The notes beneath the pieces were generated by a model, which had not been told where the DNA came from, did no database searches, and saw only the letters and a program-made list of their open reading frames with translations. From the IMG/VR virus record IMGVR_UViG_3300031382_000008, positions 1 to 37,244 of that record: 37,244 nt of DNA. One strand, given 5' to 3'. Origin of the DNA: a virus. This document shows, piece by piece, positions 31,834-37,244 of the stretch. Position numbers and translations under genes: made by a program. Each line of letters opens with the position of its first letter. Position 1 is the first letter of the stretch.

Positions 31834-33167
31834 ATTATAACTTACTAGATGAGGACCAACTGAAGTTAATAGACCGCATATATGAAAACGATGTGAATTT
31901 TATATACGCGACAATGGGCGCGGGTAAAACTGTATGCGCCTTAACTGCCGTTGATGAATTGCTTGCAAAGGGTATTGTTAGCCGTGTTCTTATTGTCGCG
32001 CCGTTAAGACCTGCAAAAGAAGTGTGGGCAACGGAGCATAAAAAGTGGTCGCACCTTACCCATTTAGATGTTGCGGTTGCCTGCGGCACACCTAAACAAA
32101 GATTAGACGCCATTAAAAGCGATGCTAAGATTGTTGTCATAAACATAGAAAACTTGGTATGGTTCTTTGATACGTTTAAACACGGTCACGGGTTTGATTG
32201 TCTAGTAATTGATGAGCTTAGTAAGTTTGGTAGTAATGGTGCAAAATGCGTAAAGAAACTAAAAACATATACTAATGATTTTACCCATAGGACCGGCTTA
32301 ACGGCATCACCTACACATGAAGGTTTCGACCGATTGTTTGCGCAAACTCTGGTATTGGATGGAGGTGCTAGATTTGGTCGGAACAAGCAGAAGTTTTTAG
32401 AAACTTTTTTCTTTTCTACTGACTACGAACAACGGAATTGGGAGTTGATACCTAATATGGAACCAATACTAATGAGCAAAATAGAAAGTATATTTTACTC
32501 AATGCCTGATTACACCCATACACTCCCATTGTTGGCGGAAAAACACGTACACTTTGAATTAACTGAAGCGGGTAAAAAGCAATATAGTGAGTTTAAAAAT
32601 CACAGTGTACTTGAACTCGGCTTATATACTATTGTCGCCGATAACGCGGCGGTACTATCTGGCAAACTAGAACAATTAACAAGCGGCTTTGTATACTGCG
32701 ATGATGATGTATATGACTTATGCGTTGGGTTGCCTAGAAAAGACTTGTTTGTTTCTTTACGTATGCGCCTAGCCAATACTAAATGCTTAATTTTTTATAC
32801 GCTTGAAGAAGAAAAAGAACAGATAAAGTCAGCTTTGATGGGTAACTGTAGTTTTATTAATGATAACGGCGTAATTGACCGGTGGAACAAAGGCGAAATC
32901 GATAACTTGGTACTACATCCTAAATCAGCTAGTCACGGTTTGAACTTGGCAAGCGGTGGGCATACAATTATATGCTATTCGCCAATCTGGTCTAACGACG
33001 CGTTTAAACAGCTTGTGGCAAGAGTATGGCGACGAGGGCAAGTGCATGATGTTTCTGTTTTTACATTAGTTTGCGATGGTACTGTTGACGAGGTGAAAGT
33101 TAAACGGATAACTGATAAGGAAGAATACGACAAGTTATTAAGGGCGCATATAAAAGGGCGTGGTTAA
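31827..33167 (+). CDS. SNF2-like / DEAD-type superfamily 2 helicase
   Basis: This 446-residue protein has Walker A YATMGAGKTVCAL (28 to 40), motif Ia VLIVAPL, motif II LVIDELSKF (126 to 134, DELS in place of DEAH) and motif III GLTASPT. Late motifs are HGLNLASGGHTIICYSPIWS and QLVARVWRRGQVHDV. The last is the SNF2-type motif VI. Its length is that of compact phage SNF2-like helicases. Coupling to the VRR-NUC gene suggests they act together on branched DNA. Its stop codon lies in the loop of a bidirectional terminator. Confidence 0.9.
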   Translation: MLNYNLLDEDQLKLIDRIYENDVNFIYATMGAGKTVCALTAVDELLAKGIVSRVLIVAPLRPAKEVWATEHKKWSHLTHLDVAVACGTPKQRLDAIKSDAKIVVINIENLVWFFDTFKHGHGFDCLVIDELSKFGSNGAKCVKKLKTYTNDFTHRTGLTASPTHEGFDRLFAQTLVLDGGARFGRNKQKFLETFFFSTDYEQRNWELIPNMEPILMSKIESIFYSMPDYTHTLPLLAEKHVHFELTEAGKKQYSEFKNHSVLELGLYTIVADNAAVLSGKLEQLTSGFVYCDDDVYDLCVGLPRKDLFVSLRMRLANTKCLIFYTLEEEKEQIKSALMGNCSFINDNGVIDRWNKGEIDNLVLHPKSASHGLNLASGGHTIICYSPIWSNDAFKQLVARVWRRGQVHDVSVFTLVCDGTVDEVKVKRITDKEEYDKLLRAHIKGRG

Positions 33168-33180
33168 CGCCCTTGTTTAT
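33155..33180. terminator. Bidirectional terminator between convergent genes
   Basis: AAGGGCGT (33155..33162) and ACGCCCTT (33168..33175) form an eight-pair stem with a five-base loop. Both sides are T-rich in their own direction (GTTTATTTT on +, TTTTAT on -). It separates the helicase stop from the converging gene. Confidence 0.75.
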
Positions 33181-33181
33181 T

Positions 33182-33490
33182 TTACTTCTCTTGTATATAT
33201 GCGCTAACACCTAAATTAAAGTTTATCTCATACGTTTGTAGGTATCTTGGCACGCCTTTTCTAAACTTCATCAACGCATCAAAAGTCGCCAATTTTGCAG
33301 TGTCATAATCAGTAACTTTTATATATTCAGTGTATAGAATGTGCGCTGCTTGTTTACCTTTCAAGTGTGCCTTTTCTGCCGCATTGTTTAAACGCGGTCG
33401 TCTATCCGGTGGTAGATTACAATACCCATCAACGTCGCGGCTAGTCATTTCAAACTTGTTATAATTTGGTCTACGCCTAGTTACTTTCAT
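33182..33490 (-). CDS. Small basic protein, unknown function
   Basis: This 102-residue protein begins MKVTRRRPNYNKFEMTSRDV and has many Arg, Lys and Tyr. The middle is helical (AAEKAHLKGKQAAHILYTEY). The ATG at 33490 follows AGGTGG by five bases and lies one base after the upstream stop. The GTG at 33499 lacks such a signal. A nucleic-acid-binding role would fit its charge but nothing proves it. It is the last gene of the SprT/CobS block. Confidence 0.6.
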   Translation of the reverse strand: MKVTRRRPNYNKFEMTSRDVDGYCNLPPDRRPRLNNAAEKAHLKGKQAAHILYTEYIKVTDYDTAKLATFDALMKFRKGVPRYLQTYEINFNLGVSAYIQEK

Positions 33491-33491
33491 A

Positions 33492-33632
33492 TTAACCACC
33501 TACAAAAAATGTTATTAACTGATACATTAAAAAGCCAATCGCGCCTACTAACGCAAGTTTACCCATAAGGTGCCAAAAACCATCCACTAGGGTTAACATG
33601 AGCAAACCCATTACTCCTATAAAACTAAGCAT
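33492..33632 (-). CDS. 46-residue double-hydrophobic membrane protein
   Basis: Reading from ATG 33632, the protein has two hydrophobic stretches, residues 3 to 18 (SFIGVMGLLMLTLV) and 26 to 44 (LALVGAIGFLMYQLITFF), joined by DGFWHLMGK. The AGGAGT ribosome binding site is made by the last codons of the upstream gene. Small membrane proteins in early phage blocks often alter the host envelope, block superinfection or act as toxins; which applies here is unknown. Confidence 0.6.
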   Translation of the reverse strand: MLSFIGVMGLLMLTLVDGFWHLMGKLALVGAIGFLMYQLITFFVGG

Positions 33633-33633
33633 A

Positions 33634-33789
33634 TTAACTCCTTACAATAGTGGTTATTTTTGCACCCGTACCGGCATACAATGCTTTATAAAAAGCGACA
33701 ACGCCCTTAACGTGATGTTTTCCGCTATTTGTGCGTTTGTAATGGTATTCTGCTAGTCTCTTATCGTTTTTTAATACGGTGATAGTCAT
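33634..33789 (-). CDS. 51-residue basic protein, unknown function
   Basis: From ATG 33789 the protein reads MTITVLKNDKRLAEYHYKRT, then a Gly/His/Lys turn and a short helix with VVAFYKALYAGTGAK. It is basic and possibly strand-helix in form. AAAGGA lies 11 bases upstream in the leader AACCACCACACAAAGGA, shared with other - strand genes. A hairpin (33820..33837, GGGCGC with GCGCCC) without a T run separates it from the upstream gene. Confidence 0.6.
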   Translation of the reverse strand: MTITVLKNDKRLAEYHYKRTNSGKHHVKGVVAFYKALYAGTGAKITTIVRS

Positions 33790-33819
33790 AATATTTTAAT
33801 CCTTTGTGTGGTGGTTTGA

Positions 33820-33837
33820 GGGCGCTTTATTGCGCCC
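33820..33837. other. Intergenic GC hairpin in the SprT/CobS block
   Basis: GGGCGC (33820..33825) and GCGCCC (33832..33837) form six perfect G-C pairs with a six-base loop. No T run follows in either direction. It is more likely an RNA stability or processing element than a terminator. Confidence 0.55.
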
Positions 33838-33844
33838 GTTATGT

Positions 33845-34690
33845 TTAGCCTGCTATTGCTTTATTGATTTGCTTTTGTACGTAGTCCGCGCCCTGTTCTT
33901 GGTCCTTGAAGTTTTGCATCTGCGGGTCCGCGTTTAATATGATTAATTCTTCCTGTTCGAATTGCGTACCTTTCAAGTCGGCTTTCGTTATTGAACAAGT
34001 CGAACCATGCTCACTTTGCATATAGTGTTCACGTATGGCGAAGCCGACCGTCCTTAGTGTCGCCGCGGCAGTAAACATATTAATCAAGTCGGCTTCATTC
34101 AATTCATTTTGAGGCTGTTTTGCGATAATCGTTTGTACGTGCCTATTTATGCGCTCATCGTCTTGCGTTGATTGATTTGTAGTGCAAGCACTATACCCAA
34201 CGATACCCACTGATATATCTTGTGCTTGCAAGTACTTAACAGCGCGAATAAGCGCGATTCCGCGATTGCAAAATTGGCTATCTTCGACGCCGCTAGTTGC
34301 GCCGAATGAGCAAGCAATCCAAACGGCGCGTTTTCCCACTTCCTGAATGCCTAGGTTTATCATGCAATGTTCTTCACCCATCGTATATGCTGTAACGTCG
34401 CAAGTTACGCCATATTCATCATGGTATAGGTTTATTTCCGGTTGCGTGGTTATGTGAGTACGCGCGGTTACTGCTAGTGCATCGCGCACCTTTTCTTTCA
34501 CGTTATCCGGTGCGGTATTGTTTTTAAATCTGCGTTCTAAGTCTTTGCCAGAACAGTTACCGTTAAAGTGATTAGGGCGGCTTTTAAAGTATGCTGCATT
34601 ACTTGCGCTTGCTATGCCTAGCCATTCGCTTACACCGTCAAAATGATTCATTAAAGTTTTGTTTTCTTTCGTGTAGTTTGTAACTATCAT
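33845..34690 (-). CDS. DUF7192-like protein paired with the CobS-like ATPase
   Basis: This 281-residue protein has a helical N terminus that includes WLGIASASNAAYFKSRPNHF. A central domain carries CDVTAYTMGEEHCMINLG, then KRAVWIACSFGATSGV, an RG-x-AL helix and ISVGIVGYSACT. This D-V..GE..CM.....V......RG.AL pattern matches what I recall as DUF7192, a VWA-like fold that phages often encode beside an AAA+ ATPase. It lacks an evident DxSxS metal site. The leader holds CCACAATAGGA before ATG 34690. The likely role is substrate adaptor for the neighbouring ATPase, by analogy with CobT and CobS. Confidence 0.6.
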   Translation of the reverse strand: MIVTNYTKENKTLMNHFDGVSEWLGIASASNAAYFKSRPNHFNGNCSGKDLERRFKNNTAPDNVKEKVRDALAVTARTHITTQPEINLYHDEYGVTCDVTAYTMGEEHCMINLGIQEVGKRAVWIACSFGATSGVEDSQFCNRGIALIRAVKYLQAQDISVGIVGYSACTTNQSTQDDERINRHVQTIIAKQPQNELNEADLINMFTAAATLRTVGFAIREHYMQSEHGSTCSITKADLKGTQFEQEELIILNADPQMQNFKDQEQGADYVQKQINKAIAG

Positions 34691-34718
34691 AATATCTATA
34701 TTCCTATTGTGGATGCGT

Positions 34719-35951
34719 TTAAACAGCGTTAGCTAGTGATTGAGTCATGGCGGTAATTGTTGGCGCATTAACTTTTAATAATACGCTGCTGTATTCACCC
34801 GGCGTCATACCTTGTTTCACGGTATCCGCTATCATCGCGAGCTTGGCATCAACTGGTAGATTGCTCGATGCTATTTTACCGGCTTGTTTTATTGTGCGCG
34901 GCGTTATATCGGAACCGTGTATGCCCTTATTTGTGATTACTTGGCGCAAGGCGCGCATATAGTTAACTATTGGTTCACTAGCTAAACTATTCTCAATGTT
35001 AGCGCTGTAGTCATGCTCAATGCGAATGAAGCGATTTAGCGTAGCCTTGTCTAATCTAGCACGTCCGTTATAGTCACTACTTGCACCGGCACCGGTAGTA
35101 TTCGCGGTAACAATAACGCGGTGGTTATCGGTGCGCTTTTTGGTTTCACCGTCGGGAAATGTCAGTTCACCGGCTAAGTCAAAAATCGCCATGATAGTAA
35201 CAAGGGCGCGAGGGCATGAAGCGTCAATCTCATCAATGCAAAGTATCCCGCCGTCACTATCTAACCACTTGCGTACGATGCTTGCAACATAGCCGCTAGG
35301 CAACAATGCACCCAGTACTTCAAACTTGCTTAAAATCGCGCCCATTGTAAATATGGGTAAATCTAGCCCTTTTGCTATTTGCGTCGCGGTTGTAGATTTA
35401 CCGGCACCGGTGCGACCGTAAAAATACAAATCATTGCCTACTGATATATGGTTAAGCGCGTTCGTGTAACACTCATGCGTTACGCCAACAACATTACTAG
35501 ATACCGCGCCGCTTGCCTTGGTCAAGGCTACTTCGACAACGGTTGGCGCTTTTGAGTGTTGACCTATCAATTCAAGTACTCTTTTTTCATCAAGCGGGGC
35601 AGTTTTGGCGCCTGCCATTTTAAGCAATAACTCAGATAGTAAATCGGCATCGGTTTTAGTAGTCGTTGGTGTTTGTTCCTTTATAGGGTTGTTTGTTGGT
35701 TCCGGCGTTGGTTCCGGCGTTGGTTCCGGCGTTGGTTCCGGCGTTGGTTCCGGCGTTGGTTCCGGCGTTGGTTCCGGCGTTGGTTCCGGTGTGCTGTTCA
35801 ATTCTAATTGATAGCCGGTGAACTGTTCACGCGTCATTAGGTCAAAATTGTACGCAAGGTTAACCACTTCAGCATTGCTCATGCCGCGGGTTGGCTTGCT
35901 ATGTTGAGTCATTAGCGCGGTCTTATATGCTTGGATTGTTGAGTTATTCAT
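34719..35951 (-). CDS. CobS/MoxR-like AAA+ ATPase with TPEP repeat
   Basis: This 410-residue protein has an N-terminal helix-rich part (1 to 53), eight TPEP repeats (54 to 85) and a Thr-rich linker. The AAA+ module follows: Walker A YGRTGAGKSTT (178 to 188), Walker B GILCIDEID (235 to 243), sensor 1 VTANT (281 to 285), and an Arg-containing LNRFIRIEHDY at about 305 to 315. It resembles the CobS/MoxR branch, which works with VWA-type partners to remodel proteins or insert metals. The gene next to it is DUF7192-like and the upstream gene is an SprT-like protease. The final Val codon and TAA stop lie inside a GTTTAAAC octamer. Confidence 0.85.
   Translation of the reverse strand: MNNSTIQAYKTALMTQHSKPTRGMSNAEVVNLAYNFDLMTREQFTGYQLELNSTPEPTPEPTPEPTPEPTPEPTPEPTPEPTPEPTNNPIKEQTPTTTKTDADLLSELLLKMAGAKTAPLDEKRVLELIGQHSKAPTVVEVALTKASGAVSSNVVGVTHECYTNALNHISVGNDLYFYGRTGAGKSTTATQIAKGLDLPIFTMGAILSKFEVLGALLPSGYVASIVRKWLDSDGGILCIDEIDASCPRALVTIMAIFDLAGELTFPDGETKKRTDNHRVIVTANTTGAGASSDYNGRARLDKATLNRFIRIEHDYSANIENSLASEPIVNYMRALRQVITNKGIHGSDITPRTIKQAGKIASSNLPVDAKLAMIADTVKQGMTPGEYSSVLLKVNAPTITAMTQSLANAV
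35701..35796. repeat. 12-bp tandem repeat (TPEP coding)
   Basis: The unit TCCGGCGTTGGT occurs seven times exactly from 35701 to 35784, followed by one altered unit (35785..35796). On the - strand each unit encodes Thr-Pro-Glu-Pro. Changes in copy number keep the frame, so linker length may vary between isolates. Confidence 0.95.
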
Positions 35952-35978
35952 ATTGTATTGGTCCTATATGGTGGTTAT

Positions 35979-36000
35979 GGGGGCGCGTTTAAACACCCCC
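35979..36000. other. G5/C5 inverted repeat with GTTTAAAC in its loop
   Basis: GGGGG (35979..35983) can pair with CCCCC (35996..36000) around a 12-base loop holding the octamer at 35987..35994. It lies between the SprT-like stop and the CobS-like start. There is no T run. Confidence 0.5.
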
Positions 36001-36006
36001 TGTAGT

Positions 36007-36636
36007 TTATGCGTGAAGTTGGTCTGCAATGGCGTTGCTAGTGTCGTTAGCGCAACACGGGCAAACGGCTTCGCCTTCAAAGGCTTGTAATAGTTGGGTG
36101 CGACTGGCGCGGTATGTGAACTTGCAGTAAGTGCATTCGACTTTGAGCATTCTAGCAGTTTGCTTTTTCTTGCCACTGTTAGCGGCATTCAGTGCTGAAT
36201 GCGGTATCTCGCCAATTGCGTCCACTATATCAAGTAATTTTTCTTGTAGTGCATCGCCCGCGACGGTCGCGGTTAGCTTGCCCACTAAACCAACTTTTCG
36301 CGCTGTTCTTGCAAAAAAATTCTTATGCCCTGATTCGCAGTCGTCCGCGGCATGTATTAGCTCATGTAGTAGCACATCAAGAATGCGGGTTGAGCTGTTT
36401 TCTGTCGGTGTAATAAATATGTGAGAAGTGATAAGGTCTTCACTTGCCGCTTTTTTCCAGCATTCACCGATGCTGTTCTTACTTTTAGGATGCCCAATAG
36501 ATACGACGTATTTAAGCGGCATCATACCACCGTCACCCTGTTTAACTATGGCAGGTAGTAGAATGCTAGTGGATAGAATGTTAGCGGCTTCGATAAGCCA
36601 TTGTTCGCGGTTTGCTGTATTGGTTTCAATAGTCAT
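36007..36636 (-). CDS. SprT-like zinc metalloprotease
   Basis: This 209-residue protein carries HELIHAADDCESGH, with H91, E92 and H95 of the HExxH site and H104 as a likely third ligand, the SprT arrangement. A C-terminal zinc ribbon follows: C-x2-C in CTYCKF and CPCC near residue 195. SprT/Spartan proteins cut proteins cross-linked to DNA in cellular organisms; the phage role is unknown. ATG 36636 has AGGA eight bases upstream in the leader AACCACACAGGA. The longer frame from 36714 has no such signal. It is the first gene of the block with the CobS-like ATPase. Confidence 0.87.
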   Translation of the reverse strand: MTIETNTANREQWLIEAANILSTSILLPAIVKQGDGGMMPLKYVVSIGHPKSKNSIGECWKKAASEDLITSHIFITPTENSSTRILDVLLHELIHAADDCESGHKNFFARTARKVGLVGKLTATVAGDALQEKLLDIVDAIGEIPHSALNAANSGKKKQTARMLKVECTYCKFTYRASRTQLLQAFEGEAVCPCCANDTSNAIADQLHA

Positions 36637-37116
36637 TTGCTTAGTCCTGTGTGGTTTAAATGCGCGGTTTTGCGTCAAGTGGTAATAGTAACAGGGTATT
36701 GCATCTATATGCAACGTTTAAATGCAATATATATGCAGACTATGCGGTGGCTGATTGGGACCGTTTTGTTACTTTGTTTGGGACCGTTTTGTTACCTGCT
36801 AAGTGTCTGTTATATAAAGGCTAAAAACAAAAGGTAACAAAGGTAACAGTTTTATAAACTTATAGGATTGTATAAAAGTGATTTTTTCAGTGGGCTTATA
36901 TGTTTTCGCTGAAAGTCTTTTAAATCCTGTTACTTTGTTACCTTTTGGGACCAGTAGCGATACAGCCCGCGCCCCGCCTGCATTCTTCAGGGTAACAAAA
37001 CGGATTCATTCTGTTACCTTTCTAAACGGCGCTGTATGACATGGTAAGCGCATGTAACATGTATCTAGTACATATCCATAGATAGCAGGCGAAGTCTATA
37101 AATCAGGAATCGTTTA
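36637..37116. other. Gene-free region rich in GTTAC repeats, origin or control region candidate
   Basis: No credible gene was found in these 480 bases. An 18-bp sequence, TTGGGACCGTTTTGTTAC, occurs at 36755..36772 and 36778..36795 (period 23 bp). Its core returns inverted at 36991..37003. Further GTTAC or GTAAC boxes lie at about 36833, 36842, 36929, 36937, 37013 and 37053. The pair at 36831..36848 and the pair at 36927..36944 are mirror copies and could form a long stem. A palindrome lies at 36699. Repeated short boxes and AT-rich flanks suggest a replication origin or repressor array. Confidence 0.6.
36699..36714. promoter_or_regulatory. Perfect 6+4+6 palindrome upstream of the SprT-like gene
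   Basis: TTGCATCTATATGCAA has two six-base arms around CTAT. A second, looser TGCA..TGCA copy lies at about 36722..36737. On the - strand the first arm could overlap a weak -35 (TTGCAT) with TACTAT 18 bases on. Together they look like an operator for the SprT/CobS transcript. Confidence 0.45.
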
Positions 37117-37244
37117 ATTAATAAACAGTATGTTACATAGATATGAGTGATAGATATTGCATGGCGTTTAAACAGCTCGTTTACACACACACCACCATGC
37201 CGCGCCGTTTAAACGCATTTAATTTAATGTATTTTTTTTTTTTT
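37117..37244. repeat. Terminal direct repeat, right copy
   Basis: This repeats positions 1..127 exactly and then adds one more T. The sequence just before it (37054..37116) is non-coding and belongs to the GTTAC-rich region. The unique genome is therefore about 37,116 to 37,117 bp. Confidence 0.9.

Larger units (their letters stand above)
50..37214. repeat. Dispersed palindromic octamer GTTTAAAC, 28 copies
   Basis: Start positions read by eye are 50, 91, 418, 2475, 6512, 7703, 8495, 8815, 10973, 11638, 14633, 16788, 17364, 18535, 21988, 22475, 22499, 25159, 29472, 30289, 31554, 32174, 33002, 33386, 34717, 35987, 37166 and 37207. About half have GCG before or CGC after it. Genes use it in different frames (for example Ala-Phe-Lys, Arg-Leu-Asn, Phe-Lys-Arg), and several copies are non-coding. 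One copy at 18531..18546 extends to a 16-bp perfect palindrome. Confidence 0.9.

Noticed and set aside
286-33550. Octamer CCTACTAA seen about six times (near 287, 851, 23498, 27893, 28653 and 33543)
   Set aside because: The count is only modestly above chance, most copies are coding, and flanks are not conserved. It was not pursued as a site.
35701-35796. Possible CRISPR-like array
   Set aside because: The units are directly abutting 12-mers without spacers and encode an in-frame Thr-Pro-Glu-Pro linker.

Overview
The window looks like one complete, or nearly complete, genome of a tailed DNA phage with a short, podovirus-type tail. The first 127 bases recur exactly as 37117..37243, so the unique length is about 37.12 kb. 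The morphology is inferred: there is a terminase pair, portal, scaffold, HK97-type capsid, adaptor, nozzle, several ejection-type virion proteins and a chaperone-tipped fibre, but no tape-measure, sheath or tail-tube gene. No integrase, tRNA, rRNA, CRISPR array or insertion sequence was seen. The host cannot be read from the sequence; a marine or aquatic gammaproteobacterium is a guess based on overall gene style.

Layout. (1) 302..23292, + strand: packaging, head, tail, ejection proteins, fibre and lysis, in tightly overlapping genes. A strong terminator follows the capsid gene and a roughly 90-nt foldable element precedes it. (2) 30922 down to 23294, - strand: two small proteins, a tiny membrane protein, a Cas4/RecB-like nuclease, an SSB-like protein, a family A DNA polymerase, a primase-helicase and a 54-residue ribbon-helix-helix candidate, driven by a good sigma-70-like promoter at 30972..31001. 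(3) 31037..33167, + strand: two small unknowns, a VRR-NUC nuclease and an SNF2-like helicase, closed by a bidirectional terminator. (4) 36636 down to 33182, - strand: an SprT-like metalloprotease, a CobS/MoxR-like AAA+ ATPase with a TPEP repeat, a DUF7192-like partner and three small genes. (5) 36637..37116: no genes, but a dense set of GTTAC repeats and inverted repeats, a plausible origin or control region beside the packaging genes.

How the parts fit. Block 4 and the small genes are probably early, block 2 copies the genome, and block 1 builds the particle and lyses the cell. Lysis appears to rest on a GTA-type holin and a DUF5675 protein, because no standard lysozyme, amidase or transglycosylase gene was recognised.

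The most striking signals are in the DNA itself. The palindrome GTTTAAAC occurs 28 times (26 in unique sequence, less than 1 expected), in several reading frames and in non-coding DNA. GATC was not found at all and GGCC only once by eye, against roughly 145 each for a random sequence with equal base frequencies. Six - strand genes share a leader of the form AACCAC..AGGA..ATG. The RHH gene has a 20-bp palindrome overlapping its ribosome binding site. All counts were made by eye and should be recounted by program.
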